In this document: piece by piece, positions 15,901-28,440 of the stretch
Layout of the letters: each line of letters begins with the position of its first letter
Numbering within the stretch: the first letter of the stretch is position 1
NCBI GenBank assembly: GCA_019321725.1
Contig: CM033120.1
Location: 1 to 64,000 of the forward strand
Origin: Paulownia fortunei
Taxonomy: Eukaryota; Streptophyta; Magnoliopsida; Lamiales; Paulowniaceae
DNA length: 64,000 bases
Reading direction: 5' to 3'
Notes under the pieces: generated by a model
What the model was told of the DNA's origin: nothing
The model's database searches: none
What the model saw: the letters and a program-made list of their open reading frames with translations, nothing else
Program-made: the position numbers and the translations under genes

Positions 15901-18900
15901 TTCTCACTTATGTATTCAAATTATAGTTTAAGTGGATTATTTTTTCTTTTTACTGTATAATTTCAAAGAAATCTTAACTTATTTTCATGGAGAGAAACCA
16001 ATATATTTCCTACTTTTATTTTTAATAATGCTAAAAATTAAAAAAATGACTCATAATGTTGGTACCCATTTTTCGTTTTTTTATTAAATTTTTATTTTAA
16101 TTGATTTTTTTTTTCTTTTTAAAAGTTTACATTCGGAAAAAAAAATCTAATAAATTAAAGTCGTATGCTATAACACAAGAGTCAGAATAAGGAAAAATAT
16201 TTTACTACTACTAAGGTCAAATAAGATTAAAAATTTAAAAACTTTATACCTATTTCTCACTTAAGTATTCAAATTATAGTTTAAGTGTATAGTTTTTTTT
16301 CTTTTTACTATAAATTTCAAAGAAAACTTAACTTACTTCATGGAGAGAAAATAATATATTTCCTATATTTATTTTTAATTATGGCTAAAAATTAAAAAAT
16401 GACTCATAATGTTGGTACCTATTTCGTGCTTTTTTATTTTAATTGATTTTTTTTTCTTTTTAAAAGTTTACGTTCTGAAAAAATTAATTATTTTCTAATA
16501 AATTAAAAGAGTATGATATAACACAGGAGTTAGGGTGCGGAAAAATACTTTCCTACTGTTATGGTTATATAAGATTACAAATTTTAAAACTTGATACTCA
16601 TTTCTCACTTATGTAATCAAATTATAGTTTAAATGGACTGTTTTTTCTTTTTACTGTATAATTTCAAGAAAAACTTACATTATTTCCATTGACAAAAACA
16701 ATATATTTCCTACTTTTATTTTTAATTATGGCTAAAAATTAATAAAGTGACTCAGAATGTTAGTACCTATTTCGAGCTTTTTTATTAAAATTTTATTTTA
16801 ATTGATTTTTTTCATTTTAAAAGTTTATGTTTTGAAATATTTTTTTTTTCTTATAAATTAAAATCGTATGCTATAACACAGGAGTTACAATAAGGAAAAA
16901 TACTTTCCTACTGTTAAGGTTAAATAAGATTAAAAATTTAAAAACTTGATATCCATTTCTCACTTACGTATTCAAATTATAGTTTAAGTTGATTGTTTTT
17001 TCTTTTTACTGTATAATTTCAAAAAAAACTGACATTATTTCCATAGATAGAAACAATATATTTCCTACTTTTATTTTTAATTGTGGCTAAAACTTTAAAA
17101 AGCGACTCATAATGTTGGTACCTATTTTGCGTTTTTCTATTAAATTTTTATTTTAATTGATTTTTTTTATTTTAAAAGTTTACGTTCTAAAAAATTTATT
17201 TTTCCTTATAAGTTAAAACCGTATGCTATAACACAGAAGTTACAATGAGAAAAAATAATTTCCTACTATTAAGGTTAAAATGATTAAAAATTTAAAAAGT
17301 TGATACCCATTTCTCACTTACATATTCAAATTATAGTTTAAGTAGATTGTTTTTTCTTTTTACTGTATAATTTCAAAGAAAACTGACATTATTTTCATTG
17401 AGAGAAAACAATATATTTCCTCCTTTTATTTTTAATTATGGCTAAAAATTAAAAAAGCGACTCAGAATTTTGGTTCCTAATTCATTCTTTTTTTTAAATT
17501 TTTTATTCTAATTAGTTTTTTCCTTTTTAAAAGTTTACATTCTAAAAAAAATTCTAATAAATTAAAAGTGTATACTATAACAATAGATTAGAATAGAATG
17601 AGGAAAAGTACTTTCCTACCGTTAAGGTTAAAAAAGATTAAAAATTTAAAAACTTGATACCCATTTCTCACTTACGTATTCAAATTATAGTTTAAGTGGA
17701 TTATTTTTCTTTTTACTATTTAATTTTAAGGAATACTTACATTATTTTCAATGACAGAAATAATATATTTCCTACTTTTATTTTTAATTATGTCTAAAAA
17801 TTAAAAAACGACTCAGAAGTTGGTACCTATTTCGTGATTTTTTATTTTTTTTAATTTAAAAGTTGACGTTCTGAAAATTTTATTTTTTTCTAATAAATTA
17901 AAATCGTATGTTATAACACAGGAATGGGAAAAATACTTTCCTACTGTGAAAGTCAAATAAGATTAAAAATTTAAAAACATTATACCCATTTCTCACTTAC
18001 GTATTCAAATTATAGTTTAAGTGAATTTATTTTTTGTTTTTACTATATAATTTCAAGAAAAACTTATCTTATTTTCATGGAGAGAAAACAATATATTTCT
18101 TACTTTTGTTTTTAATTATGACTAAAAATTAAAAAAGCGACTCATAATGTTGGTACCTATTTCGCGTTTTTTTATTAAATTTTTATTTTAATTGATTTTT
18201 TTCATTTTAAAAGTTTACATTCTGAATTTTTTTTTGTAATAAATTAAAAGAGTATGCTATAACACAGGAGTTAAAGTGAGTAAAAATGCTTTCCTACTGT
18301 TATGGTTAAATAAGATTACAAATTTAAAAACTTGATACCCATTTCTCACTTACGTAATCAAATTATAGTTAAAATGGATTGTTTTTTCTTTGTACTGTAT
18401 AATTTCAAGAAAAACATACATTATTTCCATTGATAGAAACAATATATTTCCTACTTTTATTTTTAATTGTGGCTAAAAATTAAAAAAGCGACTCATAATG
18501 TTGGTACCAATTTCGCGCTTTTTTATTAAATTTTTATTTATTTGATTTTTTTCATTTTAAAAGTTTACGTTCTGAAAAAAAAAATTGCTAATAAATTAAA
18601 AAAGTATGCTATAACACACGACTTAGAATGAGAAAAAAATACTTTCATACTATTAAGCGTAAATAAGATTAAAAATTTAAAAACTTGATACTCATTTCTC
18701 ACTTATGTATTCAAATTATAGTTTAAGTGGATTATGTTTTCGTTTTACTGTATAATTTCAAAGAAATCTTAACTTATTTTCATGGAGAGAAAACAATATA
18801 TTTCCTACTTTTATTTTTAATTATGGCTAAAAATTAAAAAAGCGACTCATAATGTTGGTACCTATTTCGCGCTTTTTTATTAAATTTTTATTTTAATTGA

Positions 18901-19560
18901 TTTTTTTTATTTTAAAAATTTACGTTCTGAAAATTTTTTTTTGCTAATAAATTAAAAGAGTATGCTATAACACACGAGTTAGAATGAGGAAAAATACTTT
19001 CCTACTATTAAGCTTAAATAAGATTAAAAATTTAAAAATTTGATACTCATTTCTCACTTATGTATTCAAATTATAGTTTAAGTGGATTATTTTTTCTTTT
19101 TACTGTATAATTTCAAAGAAATCTTAACTTATTTTCATGGAGAGAAACCAATATATTTCCTACTTTTATTTTTAATAATGCCTAAAAATTAAAAAAATGA
19201 CTCATAATGTTGGTACCCATTTCGTGTTTTTTTATTAAATTTTTATTTTAATTGATTTTTTTTTTTTCTTTTTAAAAGTTTACGTTCGGAAAAAAAATCT
19301 AATAAATTAAAGTCGTATGCTATAACACAAGAGTCAGAATAAGGAAAAATACTTTGCTACTATTAAGGTCAAATAAGATTAAAAATTTAAAAACTTTATA
19401 CCTATTTCTCACTTAAGTATTCAAATTATAGTTTAAGTGTATAGTTTTTTTTTTTTTACTGTATAATTTCAAAGAAAACTTAACTTATTTTCATGGAGAG
19501 AAAATAATATATTTTCTATATTTATTTTTAATTATGGCTAAAAATTAAAAAAATGACCCA
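12910..19560. repeat. Two tandem copies of a ~3.14-kb, nine-monomer block
   Basis: Inside the satellite, private variants recur at a constant offset of 3,130-3,150 bp. The string ACACAGGAGTTAGGGTGCGG starts at 13,381 and again at 16,521. AATAAAGTGACTCAGAATGT starts at 13,601 and 16,741. GGAATGGGAAAAA-type text occurs near 14,774 and 17,922, and CTTTCATACTATTAAGCG near 15,491 and 18,642. Neighbouring monomers within one block differ much more from each other than the same-rank monomers of the two blocks do. This is the signature of a higher-order repeat of nine monomers. A weaker third relative of the 13,381 unit is seen at about 19,684. Block ends are approximate. Confidence 0.85.
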
Positions 19561-20639
19561 TAATGTTGGTACCTATTTCGTGCTTTTTTATTAATTTTTA
19601 TTTTAATTGATTTTTTTTCTTTTTAAAAGTTTACGTTCTGAAAAATTTAATTATTTTCTAATAAATTAAAAGAGTATAATATAACACAGGAGTTAGAGTG
19701 AGGAAAAATACTTTCCTACTGTTATGGTTATATAAGATTACAAATTTAATAACTTGATACCCATTTCTCACTTACGTAATCAAATTATAGTCTAAATGGA
19801 CTGTTTTTTTTCTTTACTGTATAATTTCAAGGAAAACTTACATTATTTCCATTGACAGAAACAATATATTTTCTACTTTTATTTTTTAATTGTGGCTAAA
19901 AATTAACAAAGTGAATCAAATGTTACTACCTATTTCAGGCTTCTTTATTAAATTTTTATTTAATTTATTTTTCTTCATTTTAAAAGTTTACGTTTTGAAA
20001 AAAAAATTCTTATAAATTAAAAAATCGTATGCTATAACACAGAAGTTAGAATGAGGAAAAATATTCTCCTAATATTAAAGTTAAATAAGATTAAAAATTT
20101 AAAAACTTGATACTCATTTCTCACTTACGTAATCAATTATAGTTTAAATGGACTATTTTTCATTTTACTATATAATTTCAAGGAAAACGTATATTATTTC
20201 CATTGACACAAATAATATATTTCCTACTTTTTTTTAATTATGGCTAAAAATTGAAAAAGCGACTCAGAATGTAGGTACCTATTTCTGACTTTTTTATTAA
20301 ATTTTTATTTTAATTGATATTTTTCATTTTAAAAGCTTACGTTCTGAAATTTTTTTTTCCTTATAACTTAAAACCGTGTGCTATAACACAGGAGTTAGAA
20401 TGAGGAAAAATACTTTCCTACTGTTAAGGTTAAATAAGATTAAAAATTTAAAAACTTGATATCCATTTCTCACTTACGTATTCAAATTATAGTTTAAGTT
20501 GACTGTTTTTTCTTTTTACTGTATATTTCAAGGAAAACTGACATTATTTTCATTGATAAAAATAATATATTTCCTACTTTTATTTTTAATTGTGGCTAAA
20601 AATTAAAAAGCGACTCATAATGTTGGTACCTATTTCGCG

Positions 20640-20960
20640 CTTTTTTATTAATTTATCATTTTAAAAGTTCACGTTCTGAAATTTTGTTTTCTAATAAATT
20701 AAAAGAAAATGCTTATAACACAGGAGTTAGAAATAAGAAAAAATAATTTTCAAATTATAGTTGAACTGGATTATTTTTTTTTTTACTATATAATTTCAAG
20801 GAAACTACATTATTTTCATGAAAGAAACAATATATTGAAAATACTGGTACATATTTCTGGTTTTTTTATTAGATTTTATTTTATTTGATTTTTTTTTTTC
20901 ATTTTAAAAGTTTACGTTCTGAAATATTTATTTTTTTCTAATAAATTAAAAGTGTATGCT
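20640..20960. repeat. Truncated, rearranged satellite units at a subfamily border
   Basis: Two successive units are shortened. Near 20,749 the text jumps from AAAAAATAATTTT to CAAATTATAG and loses the A-rich part. Near 20,836 AACAATATATT jumps to GAAAATACTGGTAC and loses the TTTTTAATTATGGC tail. To the left, monomers mostly read GAGGAAAAATACTTTCC with AAATAAGATT; to the right many read GTGGAAAAATACTTTTC with AAATATGATT and a CTAGTTTTTTTTC block. The damaged units mark the approximate change-over. Confidence 0.6.
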
Positions 20961-23900
20961 ATAACACAGGACTTAAATGATCAAAAATACTTTCCTATTG
21001 TTAAGGTTAAACAAGATTAAAAATTTAAAAACTTGATACCCATTCTCGCATTACGTATTCAAATTATAGTTTAATTGAATATTTTTTTTCTTTTTACTGT
21101 TTAATTTCAAGGAAAACTTACATTATTTTCATTGAAGAACAAATATTTCCCACTTTTATTTTTAATTACGGCTAAAAATGAAAAAGGGACACAAAATGTT
21201 GGTACCTATTTCGGGCTTTTTTGTTAAATTTTTATTTTATTTGATTTTTTTATTTTTAAATTTTACGTTCTGAAATATTTTTTTTTAATAAATTAAAAGC
21301 GTATGCTATAACATAAAAGTTAGAGTGTGGAAAAATACTTTTTAATGTTAAGGTTAAATATGATAAAAATTTAAAAACTTGATAACCATTTCTCCATTTC
21401 GTATTCAAATTATAGCTTAACGACTCTTTTTTGCTTTTTTTACTGTATAATTTCAAGGAAAACTTACATTATTTTCATTGAGAGAAACAAAATATTACCT
21501 ACTTTTATTTTTAATTATGCTAAAAAATTGAAAAAGCGACTCAGAATCTTGGTAAATATTTCGGGTTTTTTTTATTAAATTTTTATTTTTAATTGATTTT
21601 TTTAATTTAAAAAGTTTACTTTCTGAAAATTTTATTTTTTTTCTAATAAATTAAAGCGATATAATATAACACAGAAGTTAGAATGTGGAATAATATTTTC
21701 CTACTGTTAGGTTAAATATGATTAAAAATTTAAAAACTTGACACCAATTTCTCTATTACGTATTCAAATTATAGTTTAACTAGATTGTTGTTTTTTTTTT
21801 TATTGTATAATTTTAAGAAAACTTACATTATTTTCATTGAGAGAAACAATATATTATATTTTATTTTTAATTATGGCTAAAAAGTGACTCAAAATGTTGG
21901 TACCTAATTCGGGCTTTTTTATTAAAATTTTATTTTATTTGATTTTTTTCATTTTAAAAGCTTACGTTCAGAAAAATTTATTTTTTTCTAATAAATTAAA
22001 TGCGTATGCTCTAACACAGAAGTTAGAATGTAGAAAAATACTTTTCTATTGTTAAGGTTAAATATGATTAAAAATTTAAAAATTTGATACTCATTTCTCC
22101 ATTACGTATTCAAATTATAGTTTAATTGGATTATTTTTTCTTTTTACTGTATAATTTCAAGGAAAACTTGCATTATTTTAATTGACAAAAATAATAAATT
22201 ACCTACTTTTATTTTTAATTGTGGCTAAAAATTGAAAAAGCGACTCAGAATGTTGGTACCTATTTCGGGCTTTTTTATTAAATTTTTATTTTAATTATTT
22301 TTTTTTTTCATTTTAAAAGTTTACGTTCTGAAAATTTTATTTTTTTCTAATAAATTAAAAGGGTATGCTATAACACATGAGTTAGAATGAGGAAAAATAA
22401 TTTTCTATTATTAAGGTTAAACAAGATTAAAAATCTAAAAACTTGATATCATTTCTCACTTACGTATTCAATTATAGTTTAACTAAATTATATTTTCTTT
22501 TTACTATATAATTTCAAGGAAAACTTACATTATTTTCATTGAGAGAAACAATATTTTACTTACTTTTATTATTAATTATGGCTAAAAATTGAAAAAGTGA
22601 CTCAGAATGTTGGTACCTATTCTAGGCTTTTTTATTAAATTTTTATTGTATATAATTGTTTTTCATTTTTAAAGTTTACGTTCTGAAAAATTTATTTTTT
22701 TCTAATAAACTAAAAGCGTATGCTCTAAAATATGGGTTAGAATGAGAAAAAATACTTTCCTATTGTTAAGGTTAAATAAGATTAAAAATTTAAAAACTTT
22801 ATACCCATTTCTCACTTACGTATTCAAATTATAGTTTAACTCGATTTTTTTTTTACTGTATAATTTTAAAGAAAACTTACATTATTTTTTTTTAGGGAAC
22901 AATATATTACCTACTTTTATTTTTAATTTTGACTAAAAATGAAAAAAGCGACTCAGAATGGTGGTAAGTATTTCAGGCGTTTTTATTAGATTTTTATTTT
23001 AATTGATTTTTTTCATTTTAAAAGTTTATGTTCTAAAAATTTTATTTTTTCTATAAAATTAAAAGGGTATGCTATAACAGAGGAGTTAGAATGAGGAAAA
23101 ATACTTTCCTATTGTTAAGGTTAAACAAGATTAAAAATTTAAAAACTTGATACCCATTTCTAACTTACGTATTCAAATTATAGTTAAATTGGATTATTTT
23201 TTCTTTTTACTATATAATTTCAAGAAAAACATACATTATTTTCATTGAGAGAAACAATATTTACCTACTTTTATTTTTAATTATGGCCAAAATTTGAAAA
23301 AACGACTCAAATTGTTGGAACCTATTTCGGGCTTTTTAATTAAATTTTTATTTTTAATTAATTTTTTTTCATTTTAAAAGTTTACATTCTTAAAATTTTA
23401 TTTTTTTGTAATAAATTAAAAGCGTATGCTATAACACATGAGTTAGAATGAAGAAAAATAATTTCCTATTGTTAAGGTTAAACAAGATTAAAAATTTAAA
23501 AACTTGATACCATTTCTCACTTACGTATTCAAATTATACTTTAACTGAATTGTTTTTTCTTTTTACTATATAATTTCAAGGAAAACTTACATTATTTTCA
23601 TTGAGAGAAACAATATTTACCTACTTTTATTTTTAATTATGGCTAAAAATTGAAAAAGTGACTCAAAATGTTGGTAGTTATTTCTGGTTTTTTATTAAAT
23701 TTTTAATTTAATTAATTTTTTTCATTTTAAAAGTTTATGTTCTGAAAAATTTATTTATTTTTTAATAAATTAAAAGCGTATGCTATAACACAAGAGTTAG
23801 AATGAGGAAAAATACATTCCTACTTTTAAAGTTAAATAAGATTAAAAATTTAAAAACTTGATACCAATTTCTCACTTCTGTATTCAAATTATAGTTTAAC

Positions 23901-26579
23901 GGGATTATTTATTATTTTTACAGTATAATTTTAAAGAAAACGTACATTATTGTCATTAAGAGAAAAATATATTACCTACTTTTGTTTGAAGTTATGCATA
24001 AAAATTGAAAAAGCGACTCACAATGTTGGTACCAATTTCGGGCTTTTTTATTAAAATTTTATATTACTTTATTTTTTTCATTTTAAAAGTTTACGTTCTT
24101 AAAAATTTTATTTTTTTCTTATAAATTAAAATCGTAAGCTATAACACATGAGTTAGAATGTGGAAAAATATTTTTCCACTGTTAAGGTTAAATATGATTA
24201 AAAATTTAAAAACTTGATATTCATTTCTCCATTACGCATTCAAATTATAGTGTAACTAGTTTTTTTTCTTTGTACTGTATAATTTCAAGGAAAACATACA
24301 TTATTTTCATTGAGATAAACAATATATCACCTAATTTTATTTTACGTTATGGCTAAAAATTGAAAAAGTGACTCATAATGTTGTTACGTATTTCGTGTTT
24401 TTTTATTAAAAAAATATTTTAATTAATTTTTTTATTTTAAAAGTTTCGTTCTGAAAAATTTATTATTTTCTAATAAATTAAAAGTGTATGCTATAACACA
24501 GGAGTTAGAATGATCAAAAATACTTTCCTATTGTTAACGTTAAACAAGATTAAAAATTTAAAAACTTGATACCCATTTCTCCATTATGTATTCAAATCAT
24601 AGTTTAACTCGATTGTTTTTTCTGTTTACTGTATAATTTTAAGGAAAACTTACATTATTTTCATTGAGAGAAACAATATATTTCCCACTTTTATTTTTAA
24701 TTATGGCAAAAATTTGAAAAAGCGACTCAAAATGTTGTTACCTATTTCAAGCTTTTTTATTAAATTTTTATTTTATTTGATTTTTTCATTTTGAAAGTTT
24801 ACTTTCTGAAACATGTAGTTTTTTCTTATAAATTAAAAGTGTATGCTATAACACAGGAGTTAGAATGTGGAAAAATACTTTTCCACTGTTAAGGTTAAAT
24901 ATGATTAAAAATTTAAAACACTTGATACTCATTTCTCCATTGCGTATTCAAATTATAGTTTAACTAGTTTTTTTTTCTTTGTACTATATAATTTCAAGAA
25001 AAATATACATTATTTTCATTGAGATAAACAATATATCACCTACTTTTATTATAAGTTATGGCTAAAAATTGAAAAAGGGACTCACAATGATGTTACCTAT
25101 TTCGGGCTTTTTTATTAAAATTTTATTTTAATTCATTTTTTTCATTTTAAAAGTTTACGTTCTGAAAAATTTATTGTTTTCTAATAAATTAAAAGTGTAT
25201 GCTATAACACAGGACTTAGAATGATCAAAAATACTTTCCTATTGTTAAGGTTAAACAAGATTAAAAATTTAAAAACTTGATACCCATTTCTCCATTACAT
25301 ATTCAAATTATAGTTTAATTGAATTATTTTTTCTTTTTACTGTTTAATTTCAAGGAAAACTTACATTATTTTCATTGAGAGAAACAATATATTTCCCACT
25401 TTTATTTTTAATTATGGCTAAAAATTGAAAAAGCGACTCAAAATGTTGGTACCTATTTTGAGCTTTTTTATTAAATTTTTATTTTATTTGATTTTTTTCA
25501 TTTTGAAAGTTTACGTTTTGAAAATTTTAGTTTTTTCTTATAAATTAAAAGCGTATGCTATAGCACAGGAGTTAGAATGTGGAAAAATACTTTTCCACTG
25601 TTAAGGTTAAATATGATTAAAAATTTAAAAACTTGATACTCATTTCTCTATTACGTATTCAAATTATAATTTAACTAGTTTTTTTTTCTTTGTACTGTAT
25701 AATTTCAAGAAAAACATACATTATTTTCATTGAGATAAACAATATATCACCTTCTTTTATTTTAAATTATGGCTAAAAATTTAAAAAGCGACTCAGAATG
25801 TTGTTCCCTATTTCGGGCTTTTTTATTAAATTTTTTTTAATTTATTTTTTTCATTTTAAAAGTTTACGTTCTGAAAATTTTATTTTTTTCTAATAAATTA
25901 AGAGTGTATGATATAACACAGGAGTTAGAATAAGTAAAAATATTTTGGTACCTATGAGGAAAAAGCGACTCAGAATGTTGGTACATATTTCATTTTTTTT
26001 TTATTAATTTTTTATTCTAATTGATTTTTCTTATTTTAAAACTTTACGTTCTGAAAAATTTATTTTTTTCTAATAAATTAAAAGTGAATGCTATAACACA
26101 TAAGTTAGAATGAGTAAAATAATTTCCTACTGTTAAGATTAAATAAGATTAAAAATTTAAAAATTGATACTCATTTCTTCATTACGTATTCAAATTATAG
26201 TTTAACTAAATTATTTTTTCTTTTAACTGTTTAATTTTAAGGAAAACATACATTATTTTCATAGAGAGAAACAATATATTACCTACTTTTATTTTTAATT
26301 ATGGCTAAAAATTGAAAAAGCGACTCAGAATGTGGTTTCCTATTTCGGTCTTTTTTATAAATTTTTATTTTTAATTAATTTTTTTCATTTTAAAAGTTTA
26401 CGTTCTAAAAAATTTATTTTATTCTAATAAATAAAAAGCATATGCTATAACACATAAGTTAGAATATGGAAAAATATTTTTCTACTGTTAAGGTTAAATA
26501 TGATTAAAAATTTAAAAACTTCATACCCATTTCTCCATTACGTATTCAAAGTATAGTTTAAGTAGATTGTTTTTTCTCT

Positions 26580-28440
26580 TTACTGTTTAATTTCAAGGAA
26601 AACATACATTATTTTCATTGAGAGAGACAATATATTTCCTTGTTTTATTTTTAATCATGGCTAAAAATTGAAAAAGCGACTCAAAATGTTGGTACCTATT
26701 TCTGGCTTTTTTATTAAATTTTAAATTTATTTGATTTTTTTCATTTTAAAAGTTTAAGTTCTGAAAATTTTATTTTTTTCTAATCAATTAAAAGCGTATG
26801 CTATAACACAGAGGTTAGAATGGGAAAAAATATTTTTCTACTATTAAGGTTAAATATGATTAAAAATTAAAAAACTGGATACCCATTTCTCCATTACATA
26901 TTCAAATTATAGTTTAACTATATTATTTTTTCTTTTTACTGTATAATTTCAAGGAAAACTTACATATTCTCATTGAGATAAACAATATATTACCTACATT
27001 TATTTTTAGTTATGTCTAAAAATTGAAAAAGCGACTCAAAATATTGGTACCTATTTCGTGCTTTTTTATTAAATTTTTATTTGATTTCATTTTTTTCATT
27101 TTAAAAGTTTACGTTCTGAAAATTTTATTTTTTTATAATAAATTAAAAGTGTATGCTATAACATAGAAGTTAGAATGTGGAAAAATACTTTTCTACTTTT
27201 AAGGTTAAATATGATTAAAAATTTAAAAACTTAATACCCATTTCTCCATTACGTATTCAAATTATAGTTTAACTAGATTGTTTTATCTTTTTACTGTATA
27301 ATGTCAAGGAAAACTTATATTATTTTCATTGACAGAAATAATATATTACCTACTTTTATTTTTAATTATGGCTAAAAATTAAAAAAGCGACTGAGAATGT
27401 TATTTCCTATTTCGGGTTTTTTTATAAATTTTTATTTTTAATTAATTTTTTTCATTTTAAAAGTTTATGTTCTGAAAATTTTATTTTTTTCTAATCAATT
27501 AAAAGCGTATGCTATAACACAGAAGTTAGAATGTGGAAAAATACTTTTCTACTGTTAAGGTTAAATATGATTAAAAATTTAAACACTTCATACCTATTTC
27601 TCCACTACGTATTCAAATTATAGTTTAACTACATTATTTTTTTCTATTTACTGAATAATTTCAAGGAAAACATACATTATTTTAATTGAGAGAAACAATA
27701 TATTACCTAATTTTATTTTAAATTATGGATAAATATTGAAAAAGCGACTCAAAATGTTGGAACCTATTTCGGGCTATTTATTAAATATTTATTTTATTTG
27801 ATTTTTTTTATTTTAAAATTTTACGTTCTGAAAAATTTTATTTTTTTGCTAATAAATTAAAAGCGTATGCTATAACACAGAAGTTAGAATGTGGAAAAAT
27901 ATTTTTCTACTTTTAAGGTTAAATATGATTAAAAATTAAAAATTTCATACCCATTTCTCAATTACGTATTCAAATTATAGTTTAACTATATTGTTTTTTC
28001 TCTTTACTGTTTAATTTCAAGGAAAACATACATTATTTTCATTGAGAGAGACAATATATTTCCTTGTTTTATTTTTAATCATGGCTAAAAATTGAAAAAG
28101 CGACTCAAAATGTTGGTACCTATTTCTGGCTTTTTTATTAAATTTTAAATTTATTTGATTTTTTTCATTTTAAAAGTTTAAGTTCTGAAAATTTTATTTT
28201 TTTCTAATAAATTAAAAGCGTATGCTATAACACAGAGGTTAGAATGGGAAAAAATACTTTTCTACTATTAAGGTTAAATATGATTAAAAATTAAAAAACT
28301 GGATACCCATTTCTCCATTACATATTCAAATTATAGTTTAACTAGATTAGTTTTTTTTCTTTTTACTGTATAATTTCAAGGAAAACTTACATATTTTCAT
28401 TGAGATAAACAATATATTACCTATATTTATTTTTAGTTAT
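26580..28440. repeat. Satellite duplication with ~1.42-kb offset (four monomers)
   Basis: A rare variant reading GAGAGAGACAATATATTTCC followed by TTGTTTTATTTTTAATCATG occurs at about 26,620 and about 28,044, and the text that follows for several hundred bases is nearly identical, including TTAAGTTCTGAAAATTTTA and AACTGGATACCCATTTC. This is a recent local duplication of four monomers in the right-hand subfamily. Confidence 0.7.
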
